Positions 25,044 through 33,619 of a stretch of DNA of 42,290 nucleotides are shown in pieces (the stretch's first letter is position 1; every line of letters begins with the position of its first letter). The DNA is from Hellea sp. (GTDB lineage Bacteria; Pseudomonadota; Alphaproteobacteria; Caulobacterales; Maricaulaceae). Made by a program: the position numbers and the translations under genes. The notes under the pieces were generated by a model. It was given only the letters and a program-made list of their open reading frames with translations, was not told the DNA's origin and made no database searches. The stretch is from contig JAHDHS010000019.1 of assembly GCA_020631215.1 (NCBI GenBank), forward strand, positions 1-42,290. Reading direction: 5' to 3'.

Positions 25044-26243
25044 CTATCGCGTCTTGGGCAGGCCAAGCGCATGCTCGCCGATAATATTACGCTGTATCTG
25101 GGATGTGCCGCCGCCAATTGTGGCCGAGAAGGCATTGAGATAACTCCGGTGCCAATAACCTTCATCCATGGCGTTGGGCTCCCCGACATAGTAACCGCCC
25201 TTTGTGCCCAAGAGGCTGAGAGCAAATTCATTTATCTCGCGCGTATATTCCGTCATGATCAGTTTGGACATCAACGGTATGGCTTGCGGGCAATCCTGAT
25301 TGAGCGGCGGCAATTTTGCGCGCTCAGCATTTAGGCGAAAACCTTGAACCTCAATCATGAAGTCGACGAGCTTTTCCCGAATGACAGGATCATCCAGGAC
25401 CGGTTCCCCGGCGCGCTCTGCTTTGCGGGCCAGTTTCATGATCTCAAGCGGGTCAACCTCTGTAATGGACAACCCGCCGGCCTGTCCGCCTTTGGCATTA
25501 CGCTCATACATCAAGGTCTGCATGGCCACTTTCCAACCTTCGCCTTCTTTACCCATCAACCCATCTGCCGGAATCCGAGCATCTGTAAAGAAAGTCTGGG
25601 TAAAGCCATGCTCGCCAGTTAGTTTGCGGATCTTCACGGTCTCGATCCCCGGCACATTCATGGGGGTCAAGATGAAAGACAGACCTGCATATTTATTCGG
25701 CGCATCGGGATTGGTGCGCGCCAGCAGGATCATATATTTGGCGTAGTGGCCATGGGTCGTCCAGATTTTTGAACCATTGAGCACATATTCATCACCATCG
25801 CGCACGGCCCTCAGCTGGGCATTGCCCAAATCCGAACCATGCTCGGGTTCAGAAAACCCCTGACACCAGACATCCTCGCCGGTCAGAATGCCTTTGATAT
25901 ATTTGTGCTTCATTTCTTCCGTGCCGATATCCATGATCAGCGGCCCGGCCCAGCCCAGCCCGATTGTGTTGAACATGATTGGGGATTTATGTTTTCGCAT
26001 CGCGGCGGTCGCGGCATCCTGATGGGCCTGGGTGAGACCGCCGCCGCCATATTCACTCGGCCAGGCCGCGCCGAGATATCCGGCCTCATAGACTTTGCGC
26101 TGCCAGTTTTGCAGGAATTCAAATTGCTGATCCGTGCCGACTTCCATAAAAGTCAGCGGCAACATGAAGTCCAAATCTCTGGGTGTGTTCTCTGCAAACC
26201 AGGCATCCGCACTGGCACTAAACTCGTCTACAGATATCATCAT
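25044..26243 (-). CDS. acyl-CoA dehydrogenase (possible heteromer partner)
   Basis: A 399-residue acyl-CoA dehydrogenase. It shows YLGAAWPSEYGGGGLTQAHQ, VWCQGFSEPEHGSDLGNAQL (the FAD/substrate segment), and the C-terminal GGGTSQIQRNIIGEHALGLP. Two ATGs stand in tandem at 26243 and 26240; the GGAGGG behind them spaces slightly better to the second. It is the first gene of a two-gene transcript with the 372-residue dehydrogenase and diverges from the AtuA operon over a 172-base gap with a strong palindrome. It should catalyse alpha,beta-dehydrogenation of an acyl-CoA with electrons passed to ETF. Confidence 0.94.
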   Translation of the reverse strand: MMISVDEFSASADAWFAENTPRDLDFMLPLTFMEVGTDQQFEFLQNWQRKVYEAGYLGAAWPSEYGGGGLTQAHQDAATAAMRKHKSPIMFNTIGLGWAGPLIMDIGTEEMKHKYIKGILTGEDVWCQGFSEPEHGSDLGNAQLRAVRDGDEYVLNGSKIWTTHGHYAKYMILLARTNPDAPNKYAGLSFILTPMNVPGIETVKIRKLTGEHGFTQTFFTDARIPADGLMGKEGEGWKVAMQTLMYERNAKGGQAGGLSITEVDPLEIMKLARKAERAGEPVLDDPVIREKLVDFMIEVQGFRLNAERAKLPPLNQDCPQAIPLMSKLIMTEYTREINEFALSLLGTKGGYYVGEPNAMDEGYWHRSYLNAFSATIGGGTSQIQRNIIGEHALGLPKTR

Positions 26244-26314
26244 ACCCTCCGCCTATTTTGCAAATCACCCTACATAATTTGGGGTGCTACGCCAACTTCA
26301 GCTGACTTGACATT

Positions 26315-26341
26315 TATAAAATGAAGTTTATTCATTTTATA
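26315..26341. promoter_or_regulatory. 11-base palindrome in the divergent promoter region
   Basis: TATAAAATGAA (26315-26325) and TTCATTTTATA (26331-26341) are perfect reverse complements around GTTTA, roughly midway between the divergent start codons of the acyl-CoA dehydrogenase and AtuA genes. The geometry suits a dimeric TetR- or GntR-type repressor controlling both operons. A TTGACA at 26307-26312 directly beside it could be a -35 box. A smaller repeat, CTTGA/TCAAG (26359-26373), lies nearer AtuA. No regulator gene is adjacent. Confidence 0.55.
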
Positions 26342-26415
26342 TGAGGATTACTCAGTGACTTGAGATTGTCAAGACAGATCAAGCCCTGCATAATCCCGGA
26401 TAATGAGATTGGTGA

Positions 26416-28194
26416 ATGGGTAAAATCGTAAGGATTGGCGGTGCGAGCGGTTATTGGGGCGAGAGCCCCATGGCCACGCCACAGCTCTTGGCCGCAGGTG
26501 ATTTGGATTATCTGGTTTATGATTATCTGGCGGAAATTACCATGTCGATCATGGCCCGCGCCAAAGCCAAAGACCCGTCCAAGGGCTATGCGACCGACTT
26601 TGTCGATTTCGTCATTAAGCCTTTCATCGGACAAATCGCAAGCAGCGGCGTCAAACTGATTGCCAATGCAGGCGGCGTGAATCCAGAAAGCTGCGCCGAA
26701 GCCGTCAGACAGGTCATTAAAGACAAGGGCTTGAACCTTCGCGTCGCCGTAATAACGGGCGATAATTTCATGGACAATCTGGATAAGGTCATTGAAGCCG
26801 CCCCCGTTGATATGTTTTCCGGGTCAGCTCTGCCGGATAAAGACAAGATCGCTTCAGTAAATGCTTATCTCGGCGCATTTCCGATTGCCCATGCCTTGCG
26901 CAAAAATGCCGACATCGTGATTACCGGGCGCTGTGTGGACAGCGCCGTCACACTAGGCGCTTTGATCCATGAATTTGGCTGGAAAGAGGATGATTGGGAC
27001 AAGCTGGCCAGCGGCTCTCTCTGCGGGCATATTCTGGAATGCGGCCCGCAAGTAACCGGCGGTAATTTCACGGATTGGGACAATGTCCCTGAGATTGCCA
27101 ATATCGGCTATCCCATTGCCGAAGTGTCAGAAGATGGCAGCTTCATCACAACCAAAGCCGAAGGCACGGGCGGGCTTGTCAATGTCGGCACAGTCTCCGA
27201 GCAAATGCTCTATGAGATCGGTGATCCTCAGGCCTATATTTTGCCAGATGTCATCTGTGATTTCTCTGAAGTCGAGATCAAACAGGCCGGTAAGAATCGC
27301 GTCCATGTCAGCCCGGCCAGGGGCCGCCCTGCACCGGACAGCTACAAGACCTGCCTGACCTATATGGATGGGTACCGGGCCGGGACTTATTTGACGCTAT
27401 ATGGCGGCAATGCGGCGGCTAAGGCGGAGAAGCTCGGCAAGGCCGCCTTTGCCCGCGCGAATAAAACCCTGCGCCTGTTCAATCTCGGTGAATTCACAGA
27501 GATCTCTACGGAGATCATGGGGGCGGGTAGTCAATTTGGAGAGATGCGGGACAGCGATGAAGTTGTCATGAAAATCGCGGTCAAACACCCCGAAGCGCGC
27601 GGGGTTGGTATCTTTTTGAAAGAGCTGGCGGGGCTGGGCCTCGCCACACCGCCCGGCCTGTCCGGTTTCACAGGCGCAGGCCGCGCCCGGCCATCCCCTG
27701 TCGTGCGATTGTTTTCCTACCTCACGCCCAAGGACAAAATTACTATCCAGATCAATATGCTGGGCCATATCCTGACTCATAAGGATCGCAGCTTTCGAGA
27801 GGCGCCTACCCCCAAAGCCCCCACGCCACCCAAGACCCCGAAAGACCCAGTCGTCGATGTCCCGCTGGAGTCGCTAGCCTGGGTTCGCTCTGGCGATAAA
27901 GGCGATAAAGCCAATATCGGTATCATCGCCCGAGAGGCAGAGTATCTGCCCTATATCTGGGCAAGTTTGACCGAAGAGAACATTATGAAGACCTATGCGC
28001 ACTTCATGGAAACTGACAGCCGGATTGATAGATTTTATCTTCCGGGTTCGAACGCGGTGAATATCCTGATCGATCATGTTTTGGGCGGCGGCGGCGCGGC
28101 GTCTTTGCGTAATGACGCTCAGGCCAAAGGTTATGGACAGATCCTCCTAAAGCGGACCATCAAAGTGTCCAAAGAGATTGCGGGTAAACTCTGA
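26416..28194 (+). CDS. atuA: AtuA family protein (DUF1446 plus AtuA-like C-terminal domain)
   Basis: A 592-residue protein. The first 450 residues match the acyclic-terpene-utilisation AtuA/DUF1446 family (RIGGASGYWGESPMA at the start, ITGRCVDSAVTLGALIHEFGW around 170-190). Residues about 480-590 form the smaller ferredoxin-like AtuA-associated domain (LAWVRSGDKGDKANIGIIAR). In Pseudomonas, atuA is needed for citronellol/geraniol catabolism beside geranyl-CoA carboxylase genes, but its reaction was not established to my knowledge. Here it starts an operon with carboxylase subunits, overlapping the beta subunit start by one base, so I infer a step on a branched acyl-CoA. The symbol reflects family membership, not proven terpene use. 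Confidence 0.9.
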   Translation: MGKIVRIGGASGYWGESPMATPQLLAAGDLDYLVYDYLAEITMSIMARAKAKDPSKGYATDFVDFVIKPFIGQIASSGVKLIANAGGVNPESCAEAVRQVIKDKGLNLRVAVITGDNFMDNLDKVIEAAPVDMFSGSALPDKDKIASVNAYLGAFPIAHALRKNADIVITGRCVDSAVTLGALIHEFGWKEDDWDKLASGSLCGHILECGPQVTGGNFTDWDNVPEIANIGYPIAEVSEDGSFITTKAEGTGGLVNVGTVSEQMLYEIGDPQAYILPDVICDFSEVEIKQAGKNRVHVSPARGRPAPDSYKTCLTYMDGYRAGTYLTLYGGNAAAKAEKLGKAAFARANKTLRLFNLGEFTEISTEIMGAGSQFGEMRDSDEVVMKIAVKHPEARGVGIFLKELAGLGLATPPGLSGFTGAGRARPSPVVRLFSYLTPKDKITIQINMLGHILTHKDRSFREAPTPKAPTPPKTPKDPVVDVPLESLAWVRSGDKGDKANIGIIAREAEYLPYIWASLTEENIMKTYAHFMETDSRIDRFYLPGSNAVNILIDHVLGGGGAASLRNDAQAKGYGQILLKRTIKVSKEIAGKL

Positions 28195-29816
28195 TGGCGG
28201 TTTTTAAATCTAAAATAAATACAGCCTCTGACAGCTTCGCTGAAAACCGAGCCGCCATGCTCGAACTGGTCGGCAAATTAAACGAGCTGAATGCCCGCGC
28301 GCCTGCGATATCAGCGTCCAAGAAACCAAAATTCGGTAAACGTGGACAGCTTCTGCCGCGTGAAAGGCTCGCCCGCCTGCTCGATCCCGGCATGCCTTTT
28401 GTGGAGATCGGTAATATTGCGGGATATCTTCTTGATACAAAGAAGGAAGAGAAATCCATCCCCGGCAGTACGATCATGGCGGGTATCGGATTTATCAACG
28501 GGGTCAGAACAGCTATCGTCGTCGATGATAGTGGTATCAAGGCCGGGTCACTGACCACGGCGGGGGGATACCGCTTGATGCGGACGCAACAGATCGCGCT
28601 GGAGCAGAAACTGCCTTTTGTCCATCTGGTGGAATCTGCTGGCGGGGATTTGATGAATTATACCGTTGAGGGATTTGTTGAAGGCGGGCGGCTTTTCGCC
28701 AATCTGGCCAAACTTTCCAAGGCGGGTATTCCGGTTCTGGCGATCTTACACGGTTCTTCAACCGCTGGCGGGGCCTATATGCCGGGATTGTCGGATTATG
28801 TGGTGGGCGTCAAAGGCGGCGGCAAAGCCTTCCTCGCAGGCCCTCCGCTCCTGAAAGCCGCCACAGGGGAAATTGCCACAGATGAAGAATTGGGCGGCGC
28901 GGAAATGCATGCCAATGTCACGGGCTTGGTGGAATATCTGGCGGAGAATGACGGCGAAGCTGTCTTGATGATGCGAGAGGTCGTATCGCGCCTGGGCTGG
29001 AACGAAAATGTCCCGATGCCGAACGCGCAAAGCTGGGCCGAGCCGGCCTATGATGCCGATGAGATTGCCGGGATAGTCCCAATTAATTATCGCAAACCGT
29101 ATGATGTGCGCGAAGTTGTTGCCCGTATTGTCGATGGGTCAGATTTTGCCGATTTCAAACCACGATACGGCACCTCGACCGTCTGCCTGCAAGCGGAAAT
29201 CTATGGCCGCAAATGCGGGATCATTTCCAATAACGGCCCCATCGATCCCAATGGGGCGACCAAGGCCGCGCAGTTTATCCAATTGATGGATCAAGCCGAT
29301 ACACCATTGATCTTCTTGCAAAATACGACTGGCTATTTGGTCGGCAAGGAATATGAGCAAGGCGGCATGATCAAGCATGGCTCCAAGATGATTCAAGCTG
29401 TGACCAACACCTCTGTCCCGCGCATAACTATGATGATCGGAGCAAGTTTTGGCGCGGGGAATTACGGCATGTGCGGGAGGGGCTACGATCCGGATTTCCT
29501 CTTCACATGGCCCAATGCCATGACGGGCGTGATGGGCGGGGAGCAAGCTGCGACGGTGATGGAGATCGTCGCCACCGCCCAGGCCAAACGCGCCGGTGTT
29601 GAGATCGACAAACAGGTTCAGGCACAGCAGCGGGCGATGCTGACGCACATATTTGATAGTCAAGCCGGGGCGTTTTATACGTCTGGTCACCTCTGCGATG
29701 ATGGTATGATCGATCCACGCGACACACGTCATTTACTCGGGTTTCTTCTCGCCACAGTCTGGGAAGGTCGCAAGCGCACCGTCAAAGAAAACAGCTTCGG
29801 CATTGCGCGGATGTAG
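28194..29816 (+). CDS. acyl-CoA carboxylase beta (carboxyltransferase) subunit
   Basis: A 540-residue carboxyltransferase of the methylcrotonyl/geranyl-CoA carboxylase type. The N-terminal acyl-CoA site includes SAGGDLMNYTVEGF (about 144-157) and STAGGAYMPGLSDYVV (about 189-204). The C-terminal biotin site includes IISNNGPIDPNGATKAAQF, FLQNTTGYLVGKEYEQGG and GASFGAGNYGMCGRGYDPDF. It is translationally coupled to AtuA (one-base TGATG overlap) and followed 3 bases later by its biotin carboxylase/carrier partner, so the complex should be complete. Context favours a beta-methyl or isoprenoid acyl-CoA, but methylcrotonyl-CoA (leucine breakdown) remains possible. Confidence 0.93.
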   Translation: MAVFKSKINTASDSFAENRAAMLELVGKLNELNARAPAISASKKPKFGKRGQLLPRERLARLLDPGMPFVEIGNIAGYLLDTKKEEKSIPGSTIMAGIGFINGVRTAIVVDDSGIKAGSLTTAGGYRLMRTQQIALEQKLPFVHLVESAGGDLMNYTVEGFVEGGRLFANLAKLSKAGIPVLAILHGSSTAGGAYMPGLSDYVVGVKGGGKAFLAGPPLLKAATGEIATDEELGGAEMHANVTGLVEYLAENDGEAVLMMREVVSRLGWNENVPMPNAQSWAEPAYDADEIAGIVPINYRKPYDVREVVARIVDGSDFADFKPRYGTSTVCLQAEIYGRKCGIISNNGPIDPNGATKAAQFIQLMDQADTPLIFLQNTTGYLVGKEYEQGGMIKHGSKMIQAVTNTSVPRITMMIGASFGAGNYGMCGRGYDPDFLFTWPNAMTGVMGGEQAATVMEIVATAQAKRAGVEIDKQVQAQQRAMLTHIFDSQAGAFYTSGHLCDDGMIDPRDTRHLLGFLLATVWEGRKRTVKENSFGIARM

Positions 29817-29819
29817 ATC

Positions 29820-31820
29820 ATGGCCAAAGTTAAACCCACACCTTTTAATTCTATCCTGATCGCCAATCGCGGCGAAATCGCCTGCCGTGTCATGCGAACA
29901 GCCAAAGAGATGGGCCTGACAACCATCGCCGTCTATTCCGATGCGGACGCCGACGCCCCGCATGTGAAGCTGGCCGATCAAGCCGTTCATATCGGGACCT
30001 CACCTGTCGGTGAGAGCTATCTGGATATGGACAAAATATTGACCGCCGCAAAAGAGACAGGCGCAGAAGCCATTCACCCTGGCTATGGTTTCCTGTCTGA
30101 AAATGCCGCTTTTGCCAAAGCCTGTAAGAAGGCTGGACTCGTCTTTATCGGGCCTGAACCTGACGCGATCGAGCTGATGGGTGATAAGGCCAAATCCAAA
30201 CGCCGCATGATCAAAGCAGGCGTGCCTTGTGTGCCGGGCTATCAGGGCGAAAAGCAAGACGATAAAACACTGCTGAAAGAATCCAAATCCATCGGCTTTC
30301 CAATCATGGTCAAAGCCGCGGCGGGCGGCGGCGGGCGCGGCATGCGTTTCGTGGATGATCCCAAGGCACTGCCCGACGCGATTAAAGACGCGCGGTCAGA
30401 AGCCGCCAATGCCTTCGGCTCGGAAGTGCTGATATTGGAACGCGCCGTACAGCGGCCCCGCCATGTCGAAATTCAAGTCTTCGCCGATAAATATGGTAAC
30501 ACCATCCATTTGGGCGAGCGAGATTGCTCTGTACAGCGCCGTCACCAAAAAGTGCTGGAAGAAGCACCTTGCCCTGTCATGACGCCGGAACTACGTGAGG
30601 CCATGGGCGCCGCCGCCGTGAAAGCCGCCAAAGATATTGGCTATGTCGGTGCGGGGACCGTGGAGTTCATGCTCGATAGCAGTGACGAGTTTTATTTCTT
30701 GGAAATGAACACACGCCTGCAAGTCGAACATCCCGTGACGGAAATGGTGACCGGGCTTGATCTGGTCGCTCTGCAAATCCGGGTCGCCCGGGGGGAGAAG
30801 CTTGGCCTACAACAAGACAACATATCTTTGACTGGTCACGCTATTGAAGCCCGTCTCTATGCCGAAGACCCCGCCAATGATTTCTTGCCTGCCACTGGCC
30901 CGATCCATCTGTGGCAACCTTATCAAGGTGATGGCATTCGTATCGATAGCGGGATTGAAACAGGCGGCGAGGTTTCGCCTTTCTATGACCCAATGATCGC
31001 CAAAGTCATCGCCTATGGACAGACGCGCGAAGAGGCGAGAACCAAATTAATTAAAGCCTTGGAAGAGACTGCCATTTTCGGCGTGAAAACCAATCGCGCC
31101 TTCTTGATCGACGCTCTTGGCCATCCGGTCTTTGCAGATTGTGAGGCCACGACAGCTTTCATTGCAGAGAACTTTTCCGATAATGATCTGGCGGAAAGGC
31201 CGCTCTCAAATGAAGACGCCGCCATCGCCGCAACCACGCAATATCTGCTTAGCCGTGAGGACGCTCTCAAGCGCAGCCTGCCAATCGCTTGCGATCTATT
31301 GGATTGGACGAGCGCGAGCAAAATCGGCACGCCTTTTCAGTATGAAGATTGCCTTGTCGTCATCACGCCCAAAAGCGGCGGACATTATGCCGCCGACATT
31401 GAAGACAAAACATACGAAGTCTCCGTCCTGTCTCGACATGCCAACACGGCCCTCATATCAGTGGATGGACAGCGCCATAGAGCCCATTTTAATGCGCCCT
31501 CTGAAGCCATTTTGGAATTCTCCGTCGGTGCACGCACCCATAGCGTGACCAATCTCAACGCCATAATTGTCAGCGCCGAAGACGCCGCAGGCGCCGGGGC
31601 CGTTATCGCGCCCATGCATGGGTCGCTGCTGGAACTCTTCGTCAAAACCGGAAACAAGGTCTCAAAGGGCCAACGTCTTGCCATTCTAGAAGCCATGAAA
31701 ATGCAGCATGAAATTCTGGCTGAGGCGGAGGGTGAAATCACAGCCATCCATGTTCAGGCAGGAACACAAGTCTCGGCGGATACAATCATGATTGAAATTG
31801 ATACCGGGGAGGAAAGCTGA
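29820..31820 (+). CDS. acyl-CoA carboxylase alpha subunit (biotin carboxylase plus BCCP)
   Basis: 666 residues: biotin carboxylase (1-450) followed by a linker and a C-terminal biotinyl carrier domain. The ATP-grasp region shows KAAAGGGGRGMRFV (about 165-178), QRPRHVEIQVFADKYG and EMNTRLQVEHPVTEMVTG. The biotin site is EAMKMQHEI with Lys627. It carboxylates biotin using ATP and bicarbonate and supplies the beta subunit upstream. The stop overlaps the next start by one base. It could also serve the orphan carboxyltransferase at 15331. Confidence 0.95.
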   Translation: MAKVKPTPFNSILIANRGEIACRVMRTAKEMGLTTIAVYSDADADAPHVKLADQAVHIGTSPVGESYLDMDKILTAAKETGAEAIHPGYGFLSENAAFAKACKKAGLVFIGPEPDAIELMGDKAKSKRRMIKAGVPCVPGYQGEKQDDKTLLKESKSIGFPIMVKAAAGGGGRGMRFVDDPKALPDAIKDARSEAANAFGSEVLILERAVQRPRHVEIQVFADKYGNTIHLGERDCSVQRRHQKVLEEAPCPVMTPELREAMGAAAVKAAKDIGYVGAGTVEFMLDSSDEFYFLEMNTRLQVEHPVTEMVTGLDLVALQIRVARGEKLGLQQDNISLTGHAIEARLYAEDPANDFLPATGPIHLWQPYQGDGIRIDSGIETGGEVSPFYDPMIAKVIAYGQTREEARTKLIKALEETAIFGVKTNRAFLIDALGHPVFADCEATTAFIAENFSDNDLAERPLSNEDAAIAATTQYLLSREDALKRSLPIACDLLDWTSASKIGTPFQYEDCLVVITPKSGGHYAADIEDKTYEVSVLSRHANTALISVDGQRHRAHFNAPSEAILEFSVGARTHSVTNLNAIIVSAEDAAGAGAVIAPMHGSLLELFVKTGNKVSKGQRLAILEAMKMQHEILAEAEGEITAIHVQAGTQVSADTIMIEIDTGEES

Positions 31821-32632
31821 TGCAGGAAGGCACTATGCAGGAGGCTTGGGACTTTAAAGCCGAATGCGATTCCATTGCGGCAATCCTTGACGGTAAATCA
31901 GAAGCTGATTTCCAAACTGAAACGCTTTTCAAATCCTGGACGGTCAATGAAATTGTCGGCCATTTGCACCTTTGGAATATCGCCGCCGATTTGACCCTGA
32001 CCAAGCCGGATGAATTTATCACCTTTGTCACCAAAGCGATGGGCGGGATTATGAAAGGTCAAACCCATCCGGAGCTACAGGCGGAGTTTTTCTCTGGACA
32101 AAGCGGGCTGGAGATTTATCAAGCTTGGAAAGACTACTATCCCGCCATGGCCGAACGCTTTGCTGCCGCCGATCCGGAAGCTCGCGTCAAATGGGCGGGG
32201 CCGGATATGTCGGTCAAATCCTGTATCATCGCGCGGCAGATGGAACATTGGGCACACGCGCAAGCCATCTTCGATGTCTTTGGGCTGGACCGCGTCAATG
32301 AAGATCGCCTGAAAAATGTCGCCCATATCGGGGTCACAACTTATAGCTGGTCGTTCAAAGTGCGGCAGATGGAGCCGCCCAAGCCCAAGCCCTATATTCG
32401 ACTGACCGCGCCCAGCGGGGCGATCTGGGAGTGGAATGAACCGCAAGACGATAACCGAGTTGAAGGCTCCGCGACCGAATTTTCTCAAGTCGTTACCCAA
32501 TGCCGCAATGTTGAAGATACAGATTTGACAACTATTGGAGACGCCGCCACTTCATGGATGAAAATTGCCCAATGTTTCGCGGGCGGCGCGGAAACCCCGC
32601 CGCCTGCCGGAACGCGCCACAAAGCCCATTAA
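31820..32632 (+). CDS. TIGR03084-type metal-binding protein
   Basis: A 270-residue protein with an N-terminal DinB/mycothiol-maleylpyruvate-isomerase-like four-helix bundle. The likely metal histidines lie in VGHLHLW (about 46-52) and in ARQMEHWAHAQAIFDV (about 137-152). A C-terminal domain with YIRLTAPSGAIWEW follows. The family (TIGR03084) is conserved but has no defined reaction that I know. Being coupled to the biotin carboxylase gene points to a role in the same catabolic pathway, perhaps a hydrolase or isomerase step. An alternative start is ATG 31835. Confidence 0.82.
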   Translation: MQEGTMQEAWDFKAECDSIAAILDGKSEADFQTETLFKSWTVNEIVGHLHLWNIAADLTLTKPDEFITFVTKAMGGIMKGQTHPELQAEFFSGQSGLEIYQAWKDYYPAMAERFAAADPEARVKWAGPDMSVKSCIIARQMEHWAHAQAIFDVFGLDRVNEDRLKNVAHIGVTTYSWSFKVRQMEPPKPKPYIRLTAPSGAIWEWNEPQDDNRVEGSATEFSQVVTQCRNVEDTDLTTIGDAATSWMKIAQCFAGGAETPPPAGTRHKAH

Positions 32633-32641
32633 GGACAGATT

Positions 32642-33619
32642 ATGAAAGCCCTACAAGTCACAGAATTCGCGCCCTATACAGATCACAAAGTCGTCGAGAT
32701 CGACGCGCCGAAAATTAAACCCGGCCATGTGCGCCTGAAAATCCATGCTGCGGGCGTAAACTTCCCGGATATATTAATGGTTCAGGGCCAATATCAGGTC
32801 AAACCACCCTTCCCCTTTATCGCGGGCGCGGAATGTGCGGGCGAAGTCACAGAGCTCGGCGAAGGCGTCAAACATCTTAAAATTGGCCAGCGTGTCGCCG
32901 CCCTGCCCGGCGTGGGATGTTTCGCCGAAGAAGCCGTCGTCCCCGCCGAGATTTGCGTGCCGATTTCTGACAAGATGAGCTATGAAGAAGCCGCCGGATT
33001 TGTCATGGTTTACGCGACCTCTCATCACGCGCTCAAAGACCGTTCTGATTTGAAACCCGGCGAAACTTTGCTCGTCCTCGGAGCTGCTGGCGGGGTGGGC
33101 CTTACCGCCGTGGAGCTTGGCAAACGTATGGGCGCAACTGTGGTTGCGGCAGCCAGCACGCAGGAAAAGCTGGATATTTGCAAAGATTATGGGGCTGATC
33201 ACGGCATTCTCTATACTGAGGAAGACCTGAAAACCCGGGTGCGGGAACTCACCGACGGCAAAGGCGCAGATGTTTGTTATGATCCGGTCGGCGATAAATT
33301 CGCCGAACCCGCACTCCGGTCTTTGGCTTGGGGCGGGCGTTATCTTGTCATTGGGTTTGCCGCAGGCGATATCCCCAAAGTGGCCTTTAACTGGATGCTG
33401 CTCAAAGAACTCGATGTTCGCGGCATTCACTGGGGCGCGTGGATCCCCCGCAACCCGAAGGGCCACATGGAAAATATGGGCGAGCTGATGGCCATGTATG
33501 AGAAAGGCGAGATCAAGCCTCGCGTCTCCGGCGCTCATAAATTGGAAAACTTCGCCGACGCCATGACGGCCCTGACTGAACGCCGCGTCATGGGCAAAGT
33601 CGTTTTGACGATGTCGTAG
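32642..33619 (+). CDS. NADPH:quinone oxidoreductase-like MDR enzyme
   Basis: A 325-residue zinc-independent medium-chain dehydrogenase/reductase. The N-terminal catalytic domain shows HAAGVNFPDILMVQGQYQ (about 39-56) and PFIAGAECAGEVTELGEGV. The NAD(P) site is LLVLGAAGGVGLTAVELGKR. No zinc-ligand cysteine set is seen. These enzymes reduce quinones, enones or enoyl-CoA-like substrates with NADPH. It is the last gene of the AtuA operon, and its stop abuts the stop of the convergent acyl-CoA dehydrogenase without a spacer. I infer a double-bond reductase in the pathway. Confidence 0.93.
   Translation: MKALQVTEFAPYTDHKVVEIDAPKIKPGHVRLKIHAAGVNFPDILMVQGQYQVKPPFPFIAGAECAGEVTELGEGVKHLKIGQRVAALPGVGCFAEEAVVPAEICVPISDKMSYEEAAGFVMVYATSHHALKDRSDLKPGETLLVLGAAGGVGLTAVELGKRMGATVVAAASTQEKLDICKDYGADHGILYTEEDLKTRVRELTDGKGADVCYDPVGDKFAEPALRSLAWGGRYLVIGFAAGDIPKVAFNWMLLKELDVRGIHWGAWIPRNPKGHMENMGELMAMYEKGEIKPRVSGAHKLENFADAMTALTERRVMGKVVLTMS

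Noticed and set aside
32774-33538. 254-codon minus-strand open frame
   Set aside because: It is antisense to the MDR oxidoreductase, which has an obvious cofactor loop; the antisense product resembles no family.
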